Source: an uncultured Oscillibacter sp.
GTDB taxonomy: Bacteria > Bacillota_A > Clostridia > Oscillospirales > Oscillospiraceae
Assembly (NCBI GenBank): GCA_951800675.1
Contig: CATOKC010000179.1
Coordinates: 1-5,587 of the forward strand
Direction of reading: 5' to 3'
Length of the DNA: 5,587 nucleotides
Numbering within the stretch: the stretch's first letter is position 1; the number at the start of each line of letters is the position of its first letter. The notes beneath the pieces are model-generated. The model was given only the letters and a program-made list of their open reading frames with translations. It did not search any database and had not been told where the DNA came from. Below, one piece after another: positions 1-4,513 of the stretch. The translations under genes were made by a program, and so were the position numbers.

Positions 1-37
1 GTCCAGGGGGGGCACGATCTGTATTGGGTCCCGGCGC

Positions 38-66
38 TTGCGGGGGGCGGCGGGGCGTGCTATAAT
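38..66 (+). promoter_or_regulatory. Probable sigma-A promoter with extended -10
   Basis: A perfect TATAAT at 61-66 is preceded by TG at 58-59 with one base between, giving an extended -10 (TGCTATAAT). Seventeen bases upstream, 38-43 reads TTGCGG, which keeps the TTG of the -35 consensus. Transcription would start near 73 and run right, through the small ORF at 98 and towards rarA. The -10 is strong and the -35 is weak. Confidence 0.6.
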
Positions 67-97
67 CGAAGAAACAAACCCGGGGGAGGCGCGGGAA

Positions 98-217
98 ATG
101 AAGATCATGGGAAAGGACGTCAGGCGTAAGGCGGCTGTTTCCGTTGTTTTGACGAAAGAATTTTCCCTCTGGGCGCTGGAAACCTGGACTTCGGTGTGGT
201 ATAATCTCCCTCTATAA
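98..217 (+). CDS. Doubtful 39-codon ORF, no recognised family
   Basis: ATG at 98 lies 8 bases after a GGGGGAGG Shine-Dalgarno-like run (82-89) and downstream of the extended -10 promoter at 58-66, so the start is plausible. The predicted peptide is basic at its N-terminus (MKIMGKDVRRK) and has a tryptophan-rich tail (three W in the last 18 residues). It has no signal peptide, clear membrane segment or known motif. Third-position G/C is about 60 percent, lower than in the surrounding genes. The ORF also runs over the second promoter at 197-205. It could equally be an open stretch inside an untranslated leader or RNA gene. I list it only because promoter, ribosome site and start line up. Confidence 0.2.
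   Translation: MKIMGKDVRRKAAVSVVLTKEFSLWALETWTSVWYNLPL
177..205 (+). promoter_or_regulatory. Probable promoter for the rarA leader
   Basis: A perfect TATAAT at 200-205 is preceded by TG at 197-198 with one base between, forming an extended -10 (TGGTATAAT). With a 17-base spacer, the -35 position (177-182) reads TGGAAA, four of six matches to TTGACA. Transcription would begin near 212-214. That gives either a leader of about 215 bases before rarA or a short separate RNA that ends near the T run at 345-349. Confidence 0.6.
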
Positions 218-235
218 ACGAAAAAACGCTCTATG

Positions 236-349
236 ATGAGGCGGCGAGGCTGCTTTAGAAACTTCTGCTTTTCGCCGCGGCACTGGCTGTAGGCGAAGTG
301 TTGGGCTGTTGCTGGTCCGGGCTTCCGGGGTGCCGAACATCTCATTTTT
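236..349 (+). ncRNA. Possible structured RNA or rarA leader element
   Basis: The segment can fold as a three-way junction. ATGAG (236-240) pairs with CTCAT (341-345). GCGGCGA (241-247) pairs with TCGCCGC (272-278). GGCAC (279-283) pairs with GTGCC (330-334), with an inner CCGG-GCTT-CCGG hairpin at 317-328. Four or five T follow the closing stem (345-349), as at the end of a small RNA or a weak attenuator. A promoter at 177-205 would start transcription about 25 bases upstream. I matched no known RNA family. SRP RNA's conserved GGAAG-type loop motif is absent, and a 6S-type rod is not evident. The GC-rich stems could occur by chance in this base composition, so the call is tentative. Confidence 0.3.
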
Positions 350-428
350 ACAGACGCATGCCTCCTGTTGGGGAAGGCTTTTCACTGGATAGATCAACGA
401 ATCTCATAAATAAAAAGGAGGGACCGCC

Positions 429-1697
429 ATGCAGCGCCCCCTGGCGGACGAAATCCGCCCGAAAACTCTGGATGAGGTTGTCGGACAGCGGCACCTCCTG
501 GCCCCCGGCGCGGTGCTTCGCCGTCTGATTGAGAGCGGAACCGAGGCTAATATGGTCTTTTACGGGCCCTCCGGTACCGGGAAAACCACCATTGCCAACA
601 TCGTGGCGGAGCGGACCCACAAGGCTCTCTACCGCCTCAACGCCACCACCGCGTCCCTCCAGGACATCAAGGACATCATTGCCGACGTGGGGACCCTGCT
701 GGCCCCCGGCGGGGTGCTGCTGTACCTGGACGAGATTCAATATTTTAATAAGAAGCAGCAGCAAAGCCTCCTGGAGTTTATGGAGAACGGCAAGCTGACC
801 CTCATTGCCTCCACCACGGAAAACCCCTATTTTTACGTCTACAGCGCCCTGCTTAGCCGGAGCACGGTTTTCGAGTTCAAGGCCGTGGTCCCGGAGGAGG
901 CGGAGCCTGCCGTCCTCCGGGCGCTGAACATTGAAAAGGAACGCTCGCCCCTGCCTTTGACCTGGGAGGAGGGATTGTCCCTGCAAATCGCCACCGCTTG
1001 CGGCGGGGACGTGCGGAAGGCCGTCAACGCTGTGGAGCTTTTAAGCCACGCCGCCCAGCCGAAAAAGGGAGCCCTCTTCATCTCACGGGAGGACGCGGCC
1101 CAGGTCTCCCAGCGCAGCGCCATGCGCTATGACAAGGGAGGCGACGCCATGTACGACATCGCCTCCGCTTTGATGAAGTCTCTCCGGGGCAGCGACCCCG
1201 ACGCGGCGCTTCACTATCTGGCCCGGTTTTTGGAGGCGGGGGACTTGGTGACACCCTGCCGCCGCCTCCTCTGCTCCGCGAGCGAGGATGTGGGCATGGC
1301 CTATCCCCAGGCCGTGGCGATTGTCAAGGCGTGTGTGGACACGGCCATGCAGTTGGGACTGCCGGAGGCTCAGCTCCCCCTGGCGCAGGCGGCCATTTTG
1401 CTGGCCACCGCGCCAAAATCCAACAGCGTGATCGAGGGCATCGGGAAGGCCCGGGCGGATGTGCGGGCGGGCCGCGCCGGAGACGTGCCCCGGCAGCTTC
1501 AGAACGTCCACGCCGACACCACCGGCTTTGACAACCAGCAGCACTACCTCTACCCCCATAATTTCCCGGGACACTGGGTGGACCAGCAGTACCTCCCCGA
1601 AGCCTTGAAGGGCGTGAAGTACTACCAGTGGGGGGAGAACAAGACGGAGCGGGCCGCCAAGGCTTACTGGGAAAAGCTCAAGGGGAAGGAGCTGTAA
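429..1697 (+). CDS. RarA/MgsA-type AAA+ ATPase, replication-fork maintenance
   Basis: This 422-residue protein is a member of the RarA (MgsA, Mgs1/WRNIP1) family, cytoplasmic clamp-loader-like ATPases that act at stalled replication forks. The N-terminus has the family signature RPKTLDEVVGQRHLL (10-24). Walker A is GPSGTGKTT (46-54), Walker B is LLYLDEIQYF (97-106), sensor 1 lies in LIASTTENP (125-133), the likely arginine finger is Arg144 in LLSRS, and sensor 2 is GGDVRKAVN (192-200). The C-terminal half carries the tetramerisation region, with SLRGSDPDAALHYLARFLEAG (251-271), SASEDVG (283-289) and the HYLYPHNFPGHWVDQQYLP tail (372-390). Length is normal for the family. ATG at 429 follows AAGGAGG (415-421) by 7 bases. 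Walker B continues as DEIQYF rather than the more usual DEIHRF, which I remember as common in clostridial homologues. The 3' end overlaps the convergent S1 gene by 20 bp. Confidence 0.95.
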   Translation: MQRPLADEIRPKTLDEVVGQRHLLAPGAVLRRLIESGTEANMVFYGPSGTGKTTIANIVAERTHKALYRLNATTASLQDIKDIIADVGTLLAPGGVLLYLDEIQYFNKKQQQSLLEFMENGKLTLIASTTENPYFYVYSALLSRSTVFEFKAVVPEEAEPAVLRALNIEKERSPLPLTWEEGLSLQIATACGGDVRKAVNAVELLSHAAQPKKGALFISREDAAQVSQRSAMRYDKGGDAMYDIASALMKSLRGSDPDAALHYLARFLEAGDLVTPCRRLLCSASEDVGMAYPQAVAIVKACVDTAMQLGLPEAQLPLAQAAILLATAPKSNSVIEGIGKARADVRAGRAGDVPRQLQNVHADTTGFDNQQHYLYPHNFPGHWVDQQYLPEALKGVKYYQWGENKTERAAKAYWEKLKGKEL

Positions 1698-2610
1698 AGA
1701 CGGTCTCCACCGGCGGCTTTTCATAGCCCGGCGGAGAGTAGACCCAGTGCTCCAGCCTCCCGTCGGTGATTTGGTAGCGAATGGGCTCGGCGGGGGCTGG
1801 AGGCAGCTTTTCAATGACCTGGAGCTTGATCTTCATGCGCTCCGGCCGGATGCTCTTGATGTACACGGATACCCCGTCTCCGGGGGACAGGCGCTCCTTG
1901 GCGTCCGCCAGGCCGGAGAGGTTGGGGGTCAGCTCGATGAAGCTGCCGTAATCCTTCACCGTCCGCACCACGCCCCGCACCGTCTCGCCGGGGCGGAAGC
2001 GGCTGGCGTTGTCCATCCAGGTGCCCAGAAGCTCCCGGTGGGTGAGGGTGATTCGCCGGGCCTCCCGGTCCAGAGCCCACACCGCCGTCAGGATTTTCTG
2101 CCCCTCCTGGAAGCGGTCTCTGGGGTGGGCGATGCGGGAGATGGAGATATGCTCGATGGGCAGCATGGCCACAATGCCGCAGCCCACGTCCACAAAGGCT
2201 CCGAAGCTCTCCAGCCGGGTGATCCGGCCGGTGAGGACGGACCCTGGCTCCAGGTGCTGTAGGAAATAGGACATGGCCTGTTCCTGGGCGGCCCGGCGGG
2301 AGAGGAGCGCGGTGGGCGCGCCCTTTTCGTCGGCCTCCAGAGCCGTGACGGTGAAGCAGGTGGGCTTTCCCACCCGGGAGAGGACGGCGATGTCCCGCTC
2401 CGCGCCGCTGATCCAGGGGGCCACGGCCTCCTCCCGGGGCATGCGGCCCTGGACGCCGCCCAGGTTCAGGTACAGGGTGTGGTCCACGCCGCAGCGCTGG
2501 ACCGGAGCCTCCAGAATGACCCCGGATTCCAGGGCATCCCGCAGACGGTCGAGGGCAAAGGGGACAGGAGGGTGAAGACCCTCCGGCGGGTAAAGTTTAT
2601 TTTCCGGCAT
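1678..2610 (-). CDS. S1 RNA-binding domain protein (ribosomal protein S1-like)
   Basis: This 310-residue protein is built from S1 (OB-fold) RNA-binding repeats. The second repeat spans about 121-191 and contains the typical G-R-I-T-x-L-E-S-F-G-A-F-V-D-V core (128-142). The third spans about 206-266, with VKDYGSFIELTPNLSGL (218-234). A degenerate first repeat is likely at about 28-105. The last 40 residues are proline-rich and probably flexible. It has no membrane segment or signal peptide, so it should be cytoplasmic and bind RNA or ribosomes. It is shorter than Escherichia coli S1 (six repeats) and resembles the three- or four-repeat S1 homologues of Firmicutes. Whether it acts in translation, RNA stability or elsewhere cannot be told from sequence. 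ATG at 2610 follows AAGGA on the minus strand (about 2620-2624) by 9 bases. The stop lies inside the end of rarA, so the two transcripts overlap. Confidence 0.85.
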   Translation of the reverse strand: MPENKLYPPEGLHPPVPFALDRLRDALESGVILEAPVQRCGVDHTLYLNLGGVQGRMPREEAVAPWISGAERDIAVLSRVGKPTCFTVTALEADEKGAPTALLSRRAAQEQAMSYFLQHLEPGSVLTGRITRLESFGAFVDVGCGIVAMLPIEHISISRIAHPRDRFQEGQKILTAVWALDREARRITLTHRELLGTWMDNASRFRPGETVRGVVRTVKDYGSFIELTPNLSGLADAKERLSPGDGVSVYIKSIRPERMKIKLQVIEKLPPAPAEPIRYQITDGRLEHWVYSPPGYEKPPVETVFTAPSP

Positions 2611-2679
2611 GATATCGCATCCTTATCGTTGATACAGCTAATATATGCAAAAAAATGAAATGGTTGACAGGAGGACAAG
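2611..2679. promoter_or_regulatory. Divergent promoter region, S1 gene / DUF951
   Basis: This 69-base AT-rich spacer must hold the start signals for both flanking genes. For the minus strand, TATATT (2640-2645) is a good -10 that would give a leader of about 23 bases, but there is no convincing -35. For the plus strand, TTGATA (2629-2634) is a good -35 and AAAAAT (2651-2656) a poor -10 at 16-base spacing. The DUF951 ribosome site GGAGG (2670-2674) closes the spacer. The two promoters would overlap, so they may compete. Confidence 0.35.
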
Positions 2680-2871
2680 ATGGACCTTCATCTTCACGAT
2701 CTTGTGGAATTGAAAAAGCCTCATCCCTGCGGCAGCGTCCAATGGGAAATCCTGCGGGTGGGCATGGACATCAAGCTCCGGTGCCAGGGCTGCGGCCATG
2801 AGCTGATGCTCCCCCGGAGCAAGGCGGAAAAAAGCATCCGCAAAGTACGGACAAAGGAGGAACCGACATGA
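2680..2871 (+). CDS. DUF951 small zinc-ribbon-like protein
   Basis: This 63-residue protein matches the DUF951 family (Bacillus subtilis YyzM-like) as I know it: a short basic protein with the pattern KKPHPCGS (12-19), W22, LRVGMDIKLRCQGCGHELMLPRSKAEKSI (25-53). Cys17 with the Cys35-x2-Cys38 pair and nearby His15 and His40 suggests a metal-binding knuckle. The molecular role is unknown. In B. subtilis the homologue lies near ychF/yyaF and the spo0J-soj region, but those genes are not here. ATG at 2680 follows AGGAGG (2669-2674) by 5 bases. The stop codon TGA overlaps the start of the next small ORF as ATGA, which indicates a two-gene operon with translational coupling. Family assignment is firm; the function is not known. 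Confidence 0.9.
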   Translation: MDLHLHDLVELKKPHPCGSVQWEILRVGMDIKLRCQGCGHELMLPRSKAEKSIRKVRTKEEPT

Positions 2872-2963
2872 ACGGCAAGCTGAAACGGGTTGTCGCGCTG
2901 GCTCTGGCGGTGGTCTTGGTGGTGGCCCTGCTGGCCTCGATGATTCTGCCCTACATCGGATAA
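2868..2963 (+). CDS. 31-residue single-pass membrane peptide, hypothetical
   Basis: ATG at 2868 overlaps the DUF951 stop (ATGA) and is preceded by an excellent Shine-Dalgarno AAAGGAGG (2853-2860) at 7 bases, inside the DUF951 gene. The predicted peptide has a short basic head (MNGKLKR), an unbroken hydrophobic stretch of about 20 residues (8-27, rich in V, A and L) and a short tail ending PYIG. The positive N-terminus predicts one membrane helix with its head in the cytoplasm. Codons favour G/C at the third position, as in the neighbouring genes. It is not a secreted protein, since nothing follows the helix. The terminator lies 17 bases after the stop, so the ORF fits neatly as the last gene of the operon. 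I recognise no family. Its length makes it easy for gene callers to miss. Confidence 0.7.
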   Translation: MNGKLKRVVALALAVVLVVALLASMILPYIG

Positions 2964-2977
2964 AGACACCCAGGCGC

Positions 2978-3007
2978 AAAAAAGAGGCTGTCAAAGACAG
3001 CCTCTTT
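2978..3007. terminator. Bidirectional intrinsic terminator
   Basis: A perfect 12-bp stem, AAAGAGGCTGTC (2981-2992) and GACAGCCTCTTT (2996-3007), encloses a 3-base AAA loop. On the minus strand the stem runs straight into six T (complement of 2978-2983), so it is a strong terminator for the crp-thioesterase operon, whose last stop is at 3029. On the plus strand the only T run is the TTT within the stem (3005-3007), so termination of the DUF951 operon would be weaker but still likely. It sits between two converging transcription units. Confidence 0.9.
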
Positions 3008-3028
3008 GTCATGTCCTGCTATGTTTTG

Positions 3029-3436
3029 CTATGGGTTGGCGTGCTCGTCCAGCCGCCGGAAGGTAAAGACGCCCATGGCCAGGAGTTCTCCGTCCTCTCC
3101 CGTGACCCGGGCCTCTAGCACGCAGACGCTCCGGCCGCTTCGGAGCTCGTGGGCCTCCGCCGTCAGCTTCTCTCCCACCTTGGCGCTTTTCAGGAAGTGG
3201 AAGGAGCAATCAATGGTAACGGCGAAGCCGCGGGCCGCCATGGCGGAGCCGCAGGCGGTGTCGGCCAGGGTGAAGTAAACGCCGCCATGGGGGACCTGAA
3301 GGGGGTTCAAATCCTCCTCCGTCACGGTTTTGACGGCCCTGGCGTAGCCGGGGCGGAGCTCCTCTACGTAAATGCCCAGCCGCCGGCCAAAGAAATTTTT
3401 CTCGTTGCGGAAGGCGCGGATTTGTTCGTAGTCCAT
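3029..3436 (-). CDS. PaaI-family hotdog-fold thioesterase
   Basis: This 135-residue protein has the single hotdog domain of the PaaI/YdiI/4-hydroxybenzoyl-CoA thioesterase group, which hydrolyses acyl- or aryl-CoA thioesters in the cytoplasm as dimers or tetramers. The signature NPLQVPHGGVYFTLADTACGSA (44-65) carries Asn44, His50-Gly-Gly and Asp59. The nine-residue spacing from His50 to Asp59 matches that of the catalytic acid in E. coli PaaI. The central strands VTIDCSFHFLKSAKVGEKLTA (73-93) and the later VCVLEARVTGEDGELLAMGVFTF (104-126) complete the fold. Length is typical. ATG at 3436 follows AGGAGG (complement of 3445-3450) by 8 bases. It lies 36 bases after the Crp/Fnr regulator gene on the same strand and ends just before the shared terminator, so it is probably the second gene of a two-gene operon. 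The natural substrate cannot be read from the sequence. Confidence 0.9.
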   Translation of the reverse strand: MDYEQIRAFRNEKNFFGRRLGIYVEELRPGYARAVKTVTEEDLNPLQVPHGGVYFTLADTACGSAMAARGFAVTIDCSFHFLKSAKVGEKLTAEAHELRSGRSVCVLEARVTGEDGELLAMGVFTFRRLDEHANP

Positions 3437-3472
3437 GGAAACCGCCTCCTCTGCGGGAATAGGAGATGTTGT

Positions 3473-4126
3473 TTAGCGCTGGATGGTAAACTGCCGCCCG
3501 TCGGAGCGGACGCTGCCCTCCTCCCGGAGGCGCTTTAGCTCCCGCATCATGGCGCTACGATCTGTGGCGATATAATCCGCCAGGGTGCTGAGGGAAAAGG
3601 GAAGAGTAAAGGTCCGGCTCCCCGCCTGCTGGGAGAGCTGGCTGAAATAGCACAGCAGCTTCTCCCGGATGGACCGACGGGACAGCACGTCCACCCGGCA
3701 GGACAGGGCCTGGGCCTTGTCCGCCATCAGCTGGAGCATGTTTTGGACCAGGATACTGTGCCGGTGACAGGCGTGACTACAGCGGCTGAGGATATGGGCA
3801 TAGTCAATAAACACCACGTCGCAGGGACGGCGGCAGACAACCTCCAGGCTGTCCCCCGTGGCCCCGGCAAAGGCCAGCGTTTTGCCGAAAACACCCCCCG
3901 CGCCCAGGTCCTCCAGCACCGTGGCAACCCCCTCCTTGTCAATGCGGATGAGGGACGCCTGTCCCCGCTCCACCACGCCGACGGCGTCGGAGGAAAAATC
4001 GTATATCAGCTCGTCGGCTCGAAAGGAGCGCTGAACCGCCTGAAAACAGGACAGAATCTCCCGGTAATCCTGATAGTTGATATCGTGAAACAGCGGACTT
4101 TTTACCAGCTCCTGTTCACTAAGCAT
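3473..4126 (-). CDS. Crp/Fnr-family transcriptional regulator
   Basis: This is a 217-residue cytoplasmic regulator. A cyclic-nucleotide-binding-type beta barrel spans about 13-115, with GGVFGKTLAFAG (77-88) in the phosphate-binding-cassette position. A dimerisation helix covers about 121-146. A C-terminal HTH_Crp domain covers about 150-217, with FSLSTLADYIATDRSAMMRELKRLREEG (177-204); the recognition helix begins near Asp189. The CRP cAMP-binding arginine pattern is not evident, so the ligand is unknown. Seven cysteines include C98-x3-C102 and C116-x3-C120 followed by His residues. I choose ATG at 4126 because AAAGGG lies 8 bases upstream on the minus strand. A longer in-frame ATG at 4171 has no ribosome site and falls inside the predicted -10 box. 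The gene is first in an operon with the thioesterase, which it may control along with itself. Confidence 0.88.
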   Translation of the reverse strand: MLSEQELVKSPLFHDINYQDYREILSCFQAVQRSFRADELIYDFSSDAVGVVERGQASLIRIDKEGVATVLEDLGAGGVFGKTLAFAGATGDSLEVVCRRPCDVVFIDYAHILSRCSHACHRHSILVQNMLQLMADKAQALSCRVDVLSRRSIREKLLCYFSQLSQQAGSRTFTLPFSLSTLADYIATDRSAMMRELKRLREEGSVRSDGRQFTIQR

Positions 4127-4160
4127 GTGCTCATCCCTTTCTGTTGCATATCCCACACAA

Positions 4161-4172
4161 TATGATATCATA
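4161..4172. promoter_or_regulatory. Perfect 12-bp palindrome over the crp -10 box
   Basis: TATGATATCATA is a perfect palindrome whose minus-strand half is the -10 hexamer of the crp promoter. A dimeric repressor bound here would block RNA polymerase. Autoregulation by the adjacent Crp/Fnr protein is an attractive reading, but the sequence is not the classical FNR (TTGAT-N4-ATCAA) or CRP (TGTGA-N6-TCACA) site. It may simply be AT-rich promoter sequence. Confidence 0.4.
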
Positions 4173-4195
4173 CCAGCTTTCGTTTAAAAAGTAAA
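4167..4195 (-). promoter_or_regulatory. Promoter of the crp-thioesterase operon
   Basis: Read on the minus strand, TTTACT (4190-4195) is a -35 with four of six matches. A 17-base spacer follows, then TATGAT (4167-4172). TG lies one base before the -10, making it an extended -10 (TGGTATGAT). Transcription would start near 4160, giving a leader of about 34 bases before the ATG at 4126. Confidence 0.7.
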
Positions 4196-4272
4196 GGACA
4201 ATTTTTTACTCTCGGCTTTTCTGGGATAACTTTCGGTATTTTTCACGAAGCTCGCTTTGGAAAATCGGGAAA

Positions 4273-4303
4273 CTTATGGGTGGGAAACGCCGCCCCCTAT
4301 AAG
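4273..4303. repeat. Imperfect inverted repeat between crp and hrcA
   Basis: CTTATGGGTGG (4273-4283) pairs with CCCCCTATAAG (4293-4303) at 10 of 11 positions, counting one G-T pair, with a 9-base loop. No T run follows on either strand, so it is not an intrinsic terminator. It lies about 100 bases upstream of the hrcA promoter and could be a protein-binding site or have no function. Confidence 0.35.
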
Positions 4304-4372
4304 GACCGCTGTTCAGAAGAAATCCCGGATGGCAGTTTGAACAAGGGGAGAGGATTTACGGTTCCGTCCCGG

Positions 4373-4391
4373 TTTGTTTACAATTTGTTTA
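4373..4391 (+). repeat. TTTGTTTA direct repeat at 11-bp phasing, upstream of the hrcA promoter
   Basis: TTTGTTTA occurs at 4373-4380 and again at 4384-4391, so the copies are offset by 11 bases, about one helical turn. The second copy ends 10 bases before the hrcA -35 box. The position fits an AT-rich UP-like element or an activator site. The repeat is short and may be chance. Confidence 0.35.
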
Positions 4392-4401
4392 TATCCATCC
4401 A

Positions 4402-4430
4402 TTGACAACAAATCCTTGGGGTGGTAAACT
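4402..4430 (+). promoter_or_regulatory. hrcA operon promoter
   Basis: A perfect -35 TTGACA (4402-4407) is followed by a 17-base spacer and TAAACT (4425-4430), with TG one base upstream forming an extended -10. Transcription would start near 4437, inside the left arm of CIRCE, the usual arrangement for HrcA-repressed promoters. Confidence 0.85.
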
Positions 4431-4434
4431 CGCT

Positions 4435-4461
4435 TTAGCACTCCAGGAAAAGGAGTGCTAA
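4435..4461. promoter_or_regulatory. CIRCE operator for HrcA
   Basis: TTAGCACTC (4435-4443), nine bases, then GAGTGCTAA (4453-4461) match the CIRCE consensus exactly. Pairing extends beyond the consensus in both directions to 13-bp arms (4432-4444 and 4452-4464). HrcA dimers bind CIRCE and repress the operon; binding weakens on heat shock, when the GroE chaperonin that helps fold HrcA is titrated by misfolded proteins. It overlaps the predicted transcription start of hrcA, so the operon is autoregulated. Confidence 0.97.
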
Positions 4462-4513
4462 AGCATTCAAAACGACCTGTCCCAAGGGTCAGCGGATATA
4501 GGAGGAGGCCGGT

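Larger units (their letters stand above)
1..428. other. Non-coding region upstream of rarA
   Basis: This stretch has no ORF that I can support as a gene. It begins very G-rich (1-60) and becomes more mixed after the first TATAAT. It contains two good rightward extended -10 promoters (58-66 and 197-205), a weak 39-codon ORF (98-217), a segment with strong potential pairing (236-345) and the rarA ribosome site (415-421). Short open frames run off the left edge on both strands, so the end of an upstream gene cannot be excluded, but none gave a recognisable protein. In some Firmicutes, including Bacillus subtilis, a 6S RNA gene lies near rarA. I looked for the long 6S rod here and could not draw one convincingly. 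Confidence 0.6.
4127..4513. other. Divergent regulatory region, crp / hrcA
   Basis: These 387 bases contain no supported gene; a 164-codon minus-strand ORF starting at 4807 is the reverse of the hrcA start and has no family features. The left part holds the crp promoter and its palindrome. The middle (4196-4372) holds T-rich tracts and an imperfect hairpin at 4273-4303, with no clear role. The right part holds a phased TTTGTTTA repeat, the hrcA promoter, CIRCE and the hrcA ribosome site. Confidence 0.8.

Noticed and set aside
1..108. Minus-strand open frame running off the left edge, with an ATG at 108 and a plausible basic segment (RKRRDPIQIV)
   Set aside because: The only ATG has no ribosome site, no family is recognisable, and the strong rightward promoter at 58-66 lies inside it. 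The start of a divergent gene cannot be fully excluded without sequence to the left.
212..402. 6S RNA upstream of rarA
   Set aside because: The gene context is suggestive, but the 5' and 3' ends do not form the long closing stem with central bubble that 6S requires. Kept only as a question for a covariance-model search.
348..986. Long minus-strand ORF (212 codons) opposite rarA, and similar long ORFs opposite the other genes (e.g. 1083-1814, 1747-2262, 3743-4165, 4948-5406)
   Set aside because: These are reverse or shifted frames of well-supported genes in GC-rich DNA. They show low-complexity composition and no family motifs.
2609..2616. ATGATATC shared with the crp palindrome, as a possible second operator at the S1 gene start
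   Set aside because: Only eight bases match, the palindrome is not complete here, and it covers the S1 start codon. Chance is the simpler explanation.
2664..2669. Exact TTGACA before the DUF951 gene
   Set aside because: Its -10 would fall inside the DUF951 coding region and it overlaps the ribosome site, so it cannot drive this gene.
4127..4171. Longer start (ATG at 4171) for the Crp/Fnr protein
   Set aside because: It has no Shine-Dalgarno, adds 15 residues unlike the family N-terminus, and its ATG lies within the predicted -10 box.
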